Of a stretch of 64,000 bases of DNA, positions 36,961 through 48,546 are shown piece by piece. Every line of letters starts with the position of its first letter. The first letter of the stretch is position 1. This stretch comes from Torreya grandis (taxonomy: Eukaryota > Streptophyta > Pinopsida > Cupressales > Taxaceae). The translations under genes were made by a program, and so were the position numbers. The DNA is taken from the NCBI GenBank assembly GCA_037957365.1, contig JARHVA010000460.1, forward strand, positions 1,618,001-1,682,000, given 5' to 3'. The notes beneath the pieces were generated by a model. That model worked only from the letters and a program-made list of their open reading frames with translations, had not been told where the DNA came from and searched no databases.

Positions 36961-37329
36961 GACTCGATCAATATACATACAAATAGAAGGCCTTAAATAT
37001 AATTATTCAGATCATAAAATGTCCTCATATGAAAATCAATTGATTGGTTTCAGTAAATTGTATAGCTTGGTGATCCTCATGTATTTACTACCTATTTTTG
37101 GTGCTACAGTGGATTTACTTGCTTCTCTTTTTTTGGTAGATTTTCATTTTTGAATTACATCATTTCTAATAAGCCCATATTTTTTCATATGTGTTAAATA
37201 TTTGTGTTTCAAATTTGCCTCCACGTAATTTTGATCACTGTGTCTTATATTTTATGCGAGCACTCAACTCTTCACTTGTATCTCCTAACATTTTTAAACT
37301 CCAACAAAATACCACCATCAAGGTATTAG
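36961..37329. other. Unassigned sequence upstream of the pol remnant
   Basis: Gag would be expected here on the - strand but I cannot recognise it. The + strand frame at 36956-37153 has no known domain. Confidence 0.3.
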
Positions 37330-37572
37330 ATGGAGTGATTAAGGATGAGGAGGGATGAGGAGTAATTGAGTAGAGATGATGAGGAAGTTGATAGGGATGA
37401 TGAGGGATGGTGAGGGTCAATGAGGGAATGATGAGGGAGGACAGGGGAGTGATTAGGGATGATGAGTGATGGTGAGTATTAATGAGGGAGTGATTAGGGG
37501 AGATGAGGGATAAGGAATGAGTGGTTAGAGATGATGAGGTATGATGAAATAGTGATTCAGGATGATGAGGTG
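37330..37572 (-). repeat. Irregular ~40 bp minisatellite, middle array (G-rich strand on +)
   Basis: GGGATGATGAGGG and GGTGAGGGTCAATGAGGGA variants, in the same orientation as the array at 58540-58985 and opposite to 34497-35063. The 120-codon - strand frame at 37235-37597 is an S/H/P-rich translation of this repeat and not a gene. Confidence 0.85.
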
Positions 37573-39461
37573 ATGTAGGAGAAACACTACCCAACATAAG
37601 TACTGATGTAGTTTACATGTTTAGAGTCTTTAGAAGGTGGTCAAGGTCATAAGAAGTTTATAGGGGTCTTTCTAAGTTTCTAGTTTTGTGTCAGTTTTGA
37701 ATTAGAGTTGTATTGGACTTTCCCAGCAAATCTTTCATTTGAATTTTTAAACTTTCATAGAGACTTAAATCATATTTCAAGAATTACAATACTAAATTTG
37801 GTATGGTTAGACATTATACTTTGGTGTGGACACTCTCAACATACAAAAGAAGTTAGAATTCAGTTGATGATTATATGATAATAAGAGTCTTGTCCATGTC
37901 TTATTTTGTATTCAGAGTCAGATAAAATAGAGTTAAAAGGGGTAAGATTTGAAAGGATGAAATTAAATAACCCTAAACAAGTGAATAAAGACAAATTTTG
38001 ATTATTTGTAGATAAGAAAGCAAATAGACCCTACATCTTCTTGAATATGAGCAAAGATAGTTGATAGTGTGAATGATCGTGAAACATGATTAGTAACAAG
38101 TTATTTGTGATCTTTGTGTGAGTGGTAAGTTTAAAATACCATTTTTTATGGTGATTATAGCATTTATCATTTCAGTTTAAAATATTTTGAATGTTCAAAT
38201 TACAAACTATATACCATGTGCTTTTACAAACTATGCCTTGAAATCTGAGTGAAGGTCAGAGTCTTATGGAAGAGGAAATTATATTTGGTGAGCTTTCAGA
38301 ATATATGAGTAATTAGTAACTTGACATAACAACTCTTTAATATTATTTAAACTTTGTATGTTGTTATTCTGCTAAGGACATTCTATGTTAAACAATACAA
38401 CCCAATCTTCTATGAACAAAGTTCTAAGTATACATCTGTGTGAAAAGGTATATGCATGTATTGGAGTGAACATTCAAATGTATATATTGGTGAGTTGATT
38501 ATGATATGATCATGAAGTATTATATTCTTTCAAGTATCTTTCATATATTTGGATGAGAAAAAATAAAACTAACACAGTCCTATAATCATCAAGAAACTTA
38601 ACATAGTCAAAGTGGTATCTCATGAAAATTGGCAAATTGAGTGTTATAGATCGAAGGCATTGACTTTTTAAAGTGTGTAAAAATTGTGCAAAGGATTTTC
38701 AACCTTAATGCTGATTTAGAACCCTTTTTTGAATGAATTAGAACAAATAACCTCTTCTTAGATTACTATAGACCTATGATTAAGTACACAGTCTATTCAA
38801 ATTTGGTTAAGTCAATCTATTGTAGCTTATAAGGGAAATATAACACTTGAAAAATGTGCATAGGGTCAAATTAGACCTCATCCAATAATCAAAGTCATTA
38901 TAAACACCTTTGACAGATTGAAATCTCATTTTGAACCTTCTCAGGTCTGTGAAACTAGTCTAAACCCTATATTAGGGTTTCTACTTTCAAAGTGAGTTTT
39001 TAGGAGTTGTGACTGTCAATAATTCATGAAATCAAGTGAAAATTTTGAGTTCAACATGCATAAAGATAATATAGTGTTTTTAAGTTGTGTAAGTATGGAT
39101 AATTATGGACGAGGAAGGATTGTGTGGTAGATAGGGTATAAGGAAACCTAAAGACCTAATCCGAGAGTAGAAAGAGCCAAAAGAGGTTATCAAATAGTTG
39201 AACCAAAGCCTAGAACTTTGTAAACAAATGGGATATATTATAGGGTATCCATAAATAAGGTTAATTTGATGATTTTATTATGTACAAGAAGAGTCTATGA
39301 CAGAGTAAGAGGTAGTGTATGATATGAGGATTGTGTTGAGAAGTTAAGTAGGGTTGAGAAGAAGTTAGAGAGAACACAAAGGAGTGGAAGGAAGTTTGTC
39401 ATAGCCTTATTAAGGCCTAAGGAACCAGAGATAAGATTTTATACAAGCTGTTATAAAGCAT
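37573..39461. other. Unassigned host sequence of element 3
   Basis: AT-rich, no recognisable domain. It is contiguous with 58287-58539 once element 3 is removed, and is then bordered on both sides by minisatellite arrays in the same orientation (37330-37572 and 58540-58985). It may be the internal region of the element that carries the arrays. Confidence 0.4.
39457..39461. repeat. Target-site duplication of element 3, left copy
   Basis: AGCAT directly before the TGTTGGC start of the LTR. The right copy at 58287-58291 reads AGCGT. The single difference is what deamination of a methylated CpG would give, so I accept it as a 5 bp duplication. Confidence 0.7.
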
Positions 39462-39691
39462 TGTTGGCTAACAGATTTGTCCTAATTTCTTCTAACTCTA
39501 TACCCTTTTCTTTCAAGAACAAATAAGTTAATCAACAAATGGGTGAACTATTAAGAATAGTTCCCCTTTAAATTAAGGTACAGATCCCTTTAAGATATTC
39601 AATGAATTTGAATTATTCTAAATATTCAGATACACTTCTTAATCAAAAAGTGCTTAAAGGCAAACTAACATCCATACATCATCATGCTATG
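39462..39691 (-). repeat. Element 3 3' LTR, first part (split by element 2)
   Basis: TGTTGGCTAACAGATTTGTC onward matches 56348-56577 nearly base for base up to CATCATGCTATG, where element 2 begins. The rest of the LTR continues at 48547. Confidence 0.92.
39687..39691. repeat. Target-site duplication of element 2, left copy
   Basis: CTATG directly before the TGTTGTCC start of element 2. The same CTATG follows the element at 48547-48551. In the uninterrupted LTR copy the site occurs once (...ATCATGCTATGAATATGAG, about 56573). Confidence 0.95.
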
Positions 39692-42431
39692 TGTTGTCCC
39701 CAAAGTCTGTCACTCATTTTTGGGAAACACATGAACGATTTTTTTGTCTTACAAGCCAAAAAATTCTCTCTTCCCTTCTCAAAAATTGTTATGAGCCTTC
39801 AAATTCTCTATTTTTCAAACTTTTTCAACTAAGGGACCCTACAGATGATTTCTATAGACTCCACAGATAGAATTCTACGAACTCCGCAAGCCCAAATCTA
39901 CAGACTCTGCAGGTGGAACTACGGACTCTACAAGAAGAAAATATGGGATCAAATCTATAAACTCCCCCATTTCTATGAACTCGTAACTATGGACTCTATA
40001 GGTGGAACTACGGACTTAGTTTCTACGGACTCCATAAGCAGGAAACTATGGACTCTGCAGATAGGTTTATACGGACTCTGTGAGCTAAATTTCTATGGAC
40101 TCTTTCAAGGTTAGAGAAAACTACAGACTTAGTTTCTATGGACTCTGTAGGATTGAATCTATGGACTCTATAGGAAGAAAATCTATGGACTCTGTAGGTT
40201 CATTTCTACGAACTCAGTTTCTACGGACTTAGTAGGAAGAAATATACAGACTCTACAAGAAGAAAATCTATGAACTCATTTCTACGGACTCCCCAAGATC
40301 TACGAACTCGTATCTACAGACTCTGTAGGTTAGTAACTACGAACTCTATAGGAAAGAAACAGGTTCAACACTTAGCCATTTTTCAATCAAGGAATTCAAA
40401 GGGGTTTTCCAAGAGCCTGAAGGACAACTGCCCTTGTGGAGGGCACTTAGCAGCCAAAATGGACCCTTATAACTTTTCTGAAAGGCAACCTTGGAGGTCA
40501 GACAACCCTTGTGGAGGGCAGATGGGGAGCAGGTGGACCGTTTAAAAGGTTATGCGAGCAAAGGAATTCCTTCAAAAGGAAATCTCGTGGCAAAGTTGTT
40601 AAGGGCCATTTCCTTCGGACAAAAATTATGAAGGAATTCCTTCGAGCCTTTTCTGAAAGAATTAACTCGACCGATGAAGCTTGGCAGAAGAAATGACTAA
40701 GGCAAGGGAAAGGCACATTTCCTTCAGACTTTTGTCTGAAGAAATAAGCCCAAAGCAAAGACAAAAGCCCACCGAAAGAAAGCCCGATGAAAAGCAGAAG
40801 CAAGCGGGAAGAAAGAATGAAGGAAAGGAACAATTCCTTCGAACAAAATGTCCGAAGGAATTCCTTCATAATTTTGTTCAAAGAAAAAACCCAAATAAAA
40901 GTCTACCAAAGGATGAAGCCCGCCAAAGGAATTAAACCCAGAAGGCCATCCGAAGCACCCCAAAGGGCATGTATCCTTGCAGGGGGCTTTTGCCAGCCAA
41001 AATAGGCCTTTCTCAAGAACCTGAAGGGATTCTTCCCCTTCAAGAAGGACAAAATAAGAAATCCGAAGGAATTATCAAGGAAAGTGATGGGCTCACAGCG
41101 GTCAAATTCAGAGCAACGAACTAGTCGTTGGATTTCAAATGATGACAGGCCCAAAGAAGTCAAAATTGTGATAATGAAATAGTTGTTGATCCCTGCAGAC
41201 TTAAACATGGACCCAAATGCATTCAATGGCCTTAAGTCCAAGGCCAAAAAAGAAGAACTGCAAAGAGGAGAAGCCGCATGAGCCAGTAAAGCTGGAAAAG
41301 GTAGCTCGAGGGCTCAAATCGCAGTGGGGAGAGCCAAAGAGGGAAATATCTGCATAAAAGTCATTCTAGTAGGTGGAACAGTCCACAAAATAGATATTTG
41401 AGCCCTTAAACATTAAAGATGTTGCATGTTTGTCTCCCTTGGAGTAAAGACAAAGTAGGCAGCTATACAGACAAGAGGAGACATGTGAAATAAAATAACA
41501 TGCCATAGCTAAGGCAATCGCCCTGTTCCAGCATGGTCAAAGGACAAAACTCAAGATGCATTCAAAGCATTGAAGGCAACATGGGTCACTCCAAGGAAAA
41601 GTGCGCTAGTGTTTTCTAGGCTATTATATATTGTAAAATCTTATTTTATGCAAAGGGAGACTTTCCATTTTTACAAAAGCGAACTCTGCCCAAATTGAAA
41701 GGTGAATACTGAGACTTTGAGCTCAGATTGTTATTCATATTATTTTATCTAAATGAGAAAATAAGATACTTGCAGAATTTGTGCTATTATAACTTGTGCT
41801 ATTCTAGGAAATTGTTCTTATGTCTATTTCCTAGAAGCATTCTTGTTTATTTAATCTAAAAAGCAGGATTTGTGGAAGTAATTAGGAAGGTGTCCTGAAG
41901 TCAATTGTGGAAGACTTTGTGTTTTCTGCAATTGTCTTTAGTCTATTTGTTTTCTATTTCTATGTAAAGGACCTTGGGATGACTTTGTGCCCTCATTGTT
42001 CTTCATATTTCACTCCTGGGCAGCCGAAGTGGAGACTTTGTGCTACATCTCAGGCTGTTGGTTACTACGCCCTTTGTTACTTGCTTCTTGTCACTACTTG
42101 ATATAACTCTTGTTGTTTCCTGCAAGATAAATTTTGAAAGAAGAGAAGTGCCTTCAGTGTTTTCACTAGGATCTTCTCTTTTGTGTATGAACATCATCTC
42201 TAAAAAAAGAGAGATGGATGGTGTGGTACTACCCCTGAGTGTTATTTTTTGCTTATATATATAGTATATAGCTCTTGCATATTTATAGGGAACCTCCCCT
42301 TAATGAGAGGAGAGATTTGTCCACCTCTTATGTAGTAAACCTGCACACTAGGCTGACCAATATCCTTTGTTGTGGATGATAAGACCTATTTTGCCCACCA
42401 GTTAGCTGGTTGACAAAATATTCACCCAACA
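39692..42431 (+). repeat. Element 2 5' LTR
   Basis: Starts TGTTGTCCCC, ends TTCACCCAACA. Three zones: a run of about 24 short repeats around CTACGGACTCTRYAGG (39840-40350), a GC-richer zone with GAAGGAATTCCTTC palindromes and CCCTTGCAGGGGGC-like hairpins (40370-41100), and a promoter-like zone with TATTATATATTGTAAAATC (about 41624). The reading frames in this stretch (for example 40498-40881) are not genes. Confidence 0.93.
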
Positions 42432-42456
42432 GTCTTTTTGGCGACTCCGTTGGGGA
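42432..42456 (+). promoter_or_regulatory. Element 2 primer-binding-site region
   Basis: GTC then TTTTTGGCGACTCCGTTGGGG right after the LTR end. It is near-identical to the site of element 3. The TGGCGACTCC core would pair with a tRNA 3' end; I have not verified which tRNA. Confidence 0.65.
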
Positions 42457-42905
42457 TTTAGAACAAACAACTCTTATCCTTATCCATTGTATACTCTGAT
42501 GACTCTCATCTGGGTCTTACCCATTATCATTATAGCCTTATCCATTCCCATTATGTAATCTAGTCTGCAAACCAGATCCACTGAGGAAGAACAATGGTTT
42601 GAAGCCTCAAGCTTCAAGCTAAAGTATGACCTTTTCTTTCTCATTTTTATCCTACAATCTGGAAACTCCACGTTATACCAAAATTCATAGAACCTGAGGT
42701 GTTGTTGACCTGGTCTTTGAGTTGGTGCGGCAAGGAAATTTTGATTTGTTTCCTTCACAACCTCAAGTTCAACGATGTTGGAGTGTTCCTCCCATCTGTA
42801 TCGGGTCACCAATACAAGGTAGAGCTTCTTTTTTTTGCTATCACCAAAGCTTTACCTGTACATACTCCACCCAGATTTGTTATCCTTGCTTTCCATAATC
42901 CAATC
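42457..42905 (+). other. Element 2 untranslated leader
   Basis: 450 bp between primer site and gag start. No coding signal; short frames on either strand here are chance. Confidence 0.5.
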
Positions 42906-44279
42906 ATGGCAGCTCAAGGCCCCTAGGGTAATTATTTTGGTCCATTAAATTTGAATCCACCTCTACATGAACTTCTACGCAGTTTAAGGAAGAATTTTCC
43001 CAAATTCTTTAGTGATGGAAAAGTTCATCCTGATGAACACATTGCAACCTTTAGCATAGCCTGTGGCATGATAGGTGTGGAGTTTGAGGACATAGCATTA
43101 ATGCTATTCATGGAGACATTACAAGGCACTATTGCAGACTGGTTTTACCATTTTCAAGCTCGATCAGTGATTGACTAGGACACACTCAAAGCTAAATTTG
43201 AACCCAGATTTAAGCTTGCAGAAGATGCACATGACTTGTTGGCCCAGCTCACACAGATGAAGAAAGAACCTAATGAACCTATGAGGGATTTCATTGCAAA
43301 GTTTGATAAGCTGAGGAATCAAATTCATGTAATTTCTCAACCAACACCTGAAAACCTTAAATGCTTCTTCATCAACTCATAGCTGCCTGAAGTGAGTTTT
43401 TTGCTAAGACGTGCTGGCCACATAGACCTTGAGGCTGTTCAATATTTGGCTACTGAGGTAGAAGATGACCTTATGTTTGTAGAAAAGATAAGGAGAGATC
43501 CTAACAGAGGTAAATCCTCTTCATCTTTTGAATACTCACTTACAGTCACCACTGATCAAATGATGCAAAATCTGGCAAATGAACTGCTAGCCTTGAAAAG
43601 GCAAATGGCACAAGGTATGTCTTCCACTCCTTCATACAGATATGTACCAAGGAGGACATTCCCCAATCAAGCATACCAAGGCAATGCTTCCAGGAATCAA
43701 GGTCAGCTAAATCGTCTTCCTCCCCCACAGACGAACCTTGCCCTTAAAGCGCCTCCAACCAACTCAGTAGTTGGATATCTGAAAGTTGAACTGGATTTCT
43801 CATTCTAGCCTGAGTTGAATCCTGAAGATGATGTTAATCTCTTCACTGAGGAAGAAGAAGAATTAGCTAGCGACTCCAACATTGGTTTCTTGAATTACCA
43901 AGATGAACCCAGAAGTGAAGGTAAAGCATATGAGGGATCATATGTTGTATTCACTTGGTCAAAAAATCAATTAGCCCAGCTAGATAATAAAGAGAAGATA
44001 GAAGAGTGAACTTAACCAGCAATTTTAATTGTTAAGCATGGAACCACTCTACCTTTCCAGCCAAAGGACCCAGTGATTGCCAGAAAGGTAAGTGCCTCAA
44101 ATATCCCTACGCCTTTTACTTTAAATTTGCAGGCTAGTCCTCCCCCTCCCAAAAACCAGAATGATGAACTCCCATCCTCTCTTCCTAGTCTATTTTAGTC
44201 ATTTGAGATAGTCGACCATGTCAATAAAACTAAAATCTAAATGACTGAATTTGAATTCTTACAAGCCAATCCTGAGTAG
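42906..44279 (+). pseudogene. gag: Element 2 gag pseudogene
   Basis: Start chosen at ATG 42906 (MAAQGP), the counterpart of MAQPWG in element 3. The capsid domain follows: LRKNFPKFFSDGKVHPDEHI, ALMLFMETLQGTIADWFYHF, EPMRDFIAKFDKLRNQI and LLRRAGHIDLEAVQYLATEV. Then a Q-rich, P-rich region (PPPQTNLALKAPPTN) and an acidic stretch (FTEEEEELASDSNIGFLNYQ, about 43845-43905). In-frame stops include 42924, 43179, 43380, 43806, 44007, 44013 and 44277, but I detect no frameshift. I do not see a zinc knuckle; element 3 has one at the equivalent point. Confidence 0.8.
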
Positions 44280-44912
44280 TTGCACAGGTTGATAGAGTGT
44301 GTGAAGAATACAGCCATCCCTGCAGGACAAGAAGCTAAGAAGGTAACTCATGATCCCCCATGGAACATGTCTATCCCAAACAACCTTGTCATTACTCCTC
44401 CTGCTGCCCCTAGGAAAACAGAGCCTTTCTATGTTTCTCTTTTGGTAAATGGTCACAATCTGAGCAACTGCATCATTGATTTCGATGCTTCAGACAATGT
44501 CATGACTGTCAAGGTGGCAGAATCCCTTCATCTCACATTGACCAAGACATTTGGTAGATGTTTTTCCATGGAGAACAAGTGAGTACCACTGCTGGGGAAA
44601 ATCAAAGATGCCCAATTTGCATTTGTAGCCTTTCCAGACAAAAGAATCAAGATGACTGTCTTGGTGGCTGACGTCCCAGCATCTTATGGCATTCTGCTTA
44701 GATGAAATTTTTGAAAGGATGTGGGAGGAGAACTAAGCATGGACCTATCTGAGTCAAGGATCCCTATCAAAGGCATAATGAAAATATTTCTCCCTGAAAA
44801 GAAGGCAAAATATGTGGTCACCCAAACGTCAGGCCCTACAGCTCAAATTATGTTTGAGTCTTTAGGCAGGGACAATTACTTCTTGACCATAGAGGGTGTT
44901 CATGTTCCTTAA
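44280..44912 (+). pseudogene. Element 2 aspartic protease domain, active site mutated
   Basis: Continues the gag frame. NGHNLSNCIIDFDASDNVM (about 44451-44507) corresponds to the active site; the Gly after the catalytic Asp is changed (IIDFDASD versus IIDLGATD in element 3). Then LTKTFGRCFSMENK, LLGKIKDAQ, MTVLVADVPASYGILL and KDVGGELSMDLS, matching element 3 word for word in places. In-frame stops at 44580, 44703, 44712 and 44910. Inactive now through both stops and the active-site change. Confidence 0.85.
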
Positions 44913-45038
44913 GATGAAAGCCCTATAGGTGGTGATCTTGAAATTGATTCAAACAAGACATCAAAATAATTAGTAGGGCATAGTACAAATGAAAAAGGAT
45001 CTTCCATCTCTAATGAAGAGAAATATGATAGAAGATCA

Positions 45039-45340
45039 GTTTCTGATAATGTTTGGATCTTGGAATTTGATGGCAGCAATTCTTCTACCAATGCTAGAGC
45101 TGAGATTGTGTCGATATCTCCTTAAGGAGATGTTTTTACTTCTTCATGTAAGTTGCAATTCAGTAACACCAACAACACTACTGAGTATGAATCACTGTTG
45201 CTCGGATTGAAGGTTGCTCAGGATGAAGATGTCAAACTCCTCCACGCCAAAGGAGATGTTGAATTGATGGTTTGTCATGTGTCTGAGGGGGACAATCAAA
45301 TCATGCACTAGACTAAACTAGTAGAACAACAAGTTATGGT
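45039..45340 (+). pseudogene. Element 2 RNase H fragment at the deletion point
   Basis: Same frame. WILEFDGSN (Asp codon 45069-45071), FSNTNNTTEYESLLLGLKVA (Glu 45189-45191) and HAKGDVELMV (Asp 45255-45257) give three of the four RNase H acidic residues. The fourth, and the region that leads into reverse transcriptase, are missing: after VMVVDHNVA (about 45335-45360) the sequence passes into the integrase tail. Stops at 45123 and 45309. Confidence 0.75.
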
Positions 45341-45410
45341 GGTGGACCATAATGTTGCATGCTAAAGTCAGGAGGAGGAACTCTTCACCGAGATAGCAAA
45401 GATTTATGGT

Positions 45411-45611
45411 TTTCAGACTGGAGATCATGCCTTGCCATGGAGCAAGAAGAGAGAACCAAAAGGAGTGCACAGGAAATATGATTCTTGGTGGAGAGTTCCA
45501 TTCACCCATCACTGATTCTGGGGACAAAATAGTTTCCTGCTAGATTATCAAGATGGAACACCATTTTCACTATCTCACAATGGGCAGCATTTGAAGCACT
45601 TCAATCCTTAA
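45411..45611 (+). pseudogene. Element 2 integrase C-terminal tail
   Basis: FQTGDHALPWSKKREPKGVH, DSWWRVPF and LDYQDGTPFSLSHNGQHLKH align with the integrase end of element 3 (FMQGDEVLLWDRRREPKGAH, HWKGPF, LEYLDGAILPLSYNG). One internal stop (45513) and a terminal TAA at 45609. It is in the same frame as gag, protease and RNase H, so the internal deletion kept the frame. Confidence 0.85.
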
Positions 45612-45823
45612 AGTATCAGATAAGTTCACCTGTACATATGTATATTTGTATAGTCTTTTGTTTCTACTTTGCATTGTTCATTTTCATTTATTGGAGCCTT
45701 TCTTTTTAGGTAGCATGACTCCATAGCCCAATGGCATACTTGAAGGCACTGGAGATTCTAGTTTTTACTCCCCTCAACCGCTTCAAAATCTTAACTAAGG
45801 GAAGTTCCCCAACTTGAGCCAAT
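45612..45823 (+). other. Element 2 untranslated region before the 3' LTR
   Basis: No coding. There is no purine-rich tract directly before the LTR; the junction is ACTTGAGCCAAT-TGTTGTCC, similar to element 3 (CAGAGCCAA-TGTTACC). Confidence 0.5.
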
Positions 45824-48546
45824 TGTTGTCCCCAAAGTTTGCCACTCATTTTTGGGACAACACATGAATGATTTTTTGGTCTTAAAAGCCAAAAAATTCT
45901 CTCGTCCCTTCTCAAAAATTGTTATGAGCCTTCAAATTCTATATTTTTCAAACTTTTTTAGCTAAGGGACCCTGCAGATGATTTCTACAGACTCCACAGA
46001 TAGAATTCTATGGACTCTGTAGGCTTAAATCTATGGACTCTACAGGTGGAACTACAGACTCTGTAAGAAGAAATCTACAGGCTCAAATCTATGGACCCCC
46101 AATTATACGAACTCATAACTACATACTCTACAAGTGGAACTACGGACTCAGTTTCTATGGACTCCACAAGCAGGAAACTATGGACTCTGTAGATAGGTTT
46201 CTACAGACCTCGCGAGCTAGATTTCTATGGACTCTTTCAAGGTTAGAGAAAACTACAGACTTAGTTTCTATGGACTCTGCAGGCTTGAATCTATGGACTC
46301 TATAGGAATAAAAGCTACAGACTCTATAGGTTCATTTCTATGGACTCAGTTTCTACGAACTTTGTAGGAAGAAATTTACAAACTCTGCATGAAGAAAATC
46401 TATGAACTCATTTCTACAAACTCCCCTAGTTTTATGAACTCGTATCTATAGACTCTACAGGTTAGTAACTATGAACTCTGTAGGAAATAAACATGTTCAA
46501 CACTTAGCCATTTTTCAATTGGGGAATTCAAAAGGGTTTTCCAAGAGCCCGAAGGACAAGCGCCCTTGCAGGGGGCACTTAGCAGCCAAAATGGACCCTT
46601 GCAACTTTTCTGAAAGGCAACCTTGGAGGCCAGACAGCCCTTGCAGAGGGCAGGTGGGGAGCAGGTGGATCGTTTCAAAGGCTGATCAAGCAAAGGTATT
46701 CATTCAAAAGCAAATCTCGTGGCAAAGTTGTTAAGGGCCATTTCCTTTAGACAAAAAGTTTGAAGGAATTCCTTTAGGCCTTTTTCTGAAGGAATTAACC
46801 TGACCGATGAAGCCTGGTGAAAGAAATGACTAAGGCAAGGGAAAGGCACATTTCCTTCAGACAAAAAGTCTGAAGGAATTCCTTTAGATTTTTGTCTGAA
46901 GAAATAAGCCCAAAGCAAAGATAAAAGCCTATTGAAAGAAAGCTCGACAAAAAGCAGAAGCAAGCGAGAAGAAAGAATGAAGGAAAGGAACAATTCCTTC
47001 GAATAAAATGTTCGAAGGAATTCCTTTAGACTTTTGTCCATAGGAAAAACCTAAAGAACAGTCCGCTAAAGGATGAAGCCCGCCAAAGGAATTAAAGCCT
47101 GAAGGCCATCCAAAGCACCCCAAAGGGCATGTACCCTTGCGGGGGGATTTTGCCAGCCAAAAAAGGACAAAACAAAAAAATCAAAGGAATTGTCAAGGAA
47201 AGTGACAGGCCCATAGCCATCAAATTCAGAGTAGTGAACTAGCCGTTGGCTTTCAAATGATGACAAGCCCGAAGATGTCAAAATCATGATAATGAAATAG
47301 TCGTTGATCCCTAAAGAATTAAACGTGGACTCGAATGCATTCAATGGCCTTAAGGCTAAGGCCAAAAAATAAAAACCGTGAAGAGAAGCTGAATGAGCCA
47401 GCAAAGCTGTAAAAGGTAGCCTAAGGGCTCAAATCATAGCAGGGAGAGCCAAAGAAGGAAATATCTACGTAGAAGTCATTCTAGTAGGTGGAACGGTCCA
47501 CAAAATAGATATTTGAGCCCTTAAATATTAAAGATGCCACATGTTTGTCTCCCTTGGAGTAAAGACAAAGTAGGCAGCTGCGTAGACAAGAGGAGACATG
47601 TGAAATAAAATAACATGCCATAGTCAAGGCAGCCAGCCTGTTCCAGCATGGTCAAAGGACAAAACTCAAGACACATTCAAAACATTGAAGGCAACATGGG
47701 TCGCTCCAAGGAAAAGCGTGCCAGTCTTTTTTGGGTTGCTATATATTGTAAAATCTTGTGTTATGCAAAGGGAGACTTTTCATTTTTACAGAAGTGAACT
47801 CTGCCTAAATTGGAAGGTGAATACTAAGACTTTGAGCTCAGATTGTTGTTCATATTATTTTATCTAAATGAGAAAACAAGATACTTGCAGACTTTGTGAT
47901 GTTATAACTTGTGTTATTCTAAGAAATTGTTCTTATGTGTGTTTCCTAAAAGCATTCTTGTTTATTTAATCTAACAAGCAAGATTTGTGGAAGTAATTAG
48001 GAAGGTGTCCTGAAGTCAGTTGTGGAAGACTTTGTGTTTTCTACAATTGTCTTTAGTCTGTTTGTTTTTTGTTTCTGTGTAAAGGACCTTGGGATGACTT
48101 TGTGCCCTCATTGTTCTTCGTATTTCACTCTTGGGCAGCTGAGGTGGAGACTTTGTGCTACATCTCAGGCTGTTGGTTATTATGCCCTTTGTTACCCACT
48201 TCTTGTCACTACTTGATAGAACTCCTACTATTTCCTGCAAGATCACTTCTGAAAGAAGAGAAGTGCCTTTAGTGTTTTCACCAGGATCTTCTCCTTTGTG
48301 TATGAAAATCATCTCTGAAAAAAGAGAGATGGATGGTGTGGTACTACCCCTGAGTGTTATTTTTTGCTTATATATATAGTATATAGCTCTTGCATATTTA
48401 TAGAGAACCTCCCCTTGATGAGAGGAGATATTTGTCCACCTTTGATGTAGTAAACCTGCACACTGGGTTGACTAATCTCCTTTGTTGTGGATGATAAGAC
48501 CTATGTTGCCCACCAGTTAGTTAGTTGACAAAATATTCACCCAACA
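45824..48546 (+). repeat. Element 2 3' LTR
   Basis: Matches 39692-42431 end to end. In this copy the LTR start forms a hairpin: TGTTGTCCC (45824-45832) pairs with GGGACAACA about 20 bases downstream. The GGACTC repeat zone spans 45970-46490 and the GAAGGAATTCC zone 46500-47210. Confidence 0.93.

Larger units (their letters stand above)
39692..48546 (+). mobile_element. Element 2: non-autonomous Ty3/gypsy derivative nested in element 3
   Basis: 8855 bp, with LTRs of 2740 and 2723 bp, TGTTGTCC...CCAACA ends and a perfect CTATG target duplication. The internal region is only about 3.4 kb: gag, protease and an RNase H domain are followed directly by the C-terminal tail of integrase. Compared with element 3, about 3 kb with reverse transcriptase, the second RNase H and the integrase core is missing. 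All remaining parts lie in one frame from the ATG at 42906 to the stop at 45609. Mobilisation would have needed enzymes from a relative. The LTRs differ at roughly 9% in the stretches I compared, mostly transitions. Confidence 0.92.

Noticed and set aside
37235..37597. 120-codon - strand frame rich in Ser, His and Pro
   Set aside because: It is the translation of the ~40 bp minisatellite; the repeat, not a gene, keeps it open.
40498..40963. Several overlapping 60-127 codon frames in both directions
   Set aside because: They lie in the LTR of element 2 and arise from its repeated, stop-poor GAAGGAATTCC zone; the other LTR copy does not keep the same frames.
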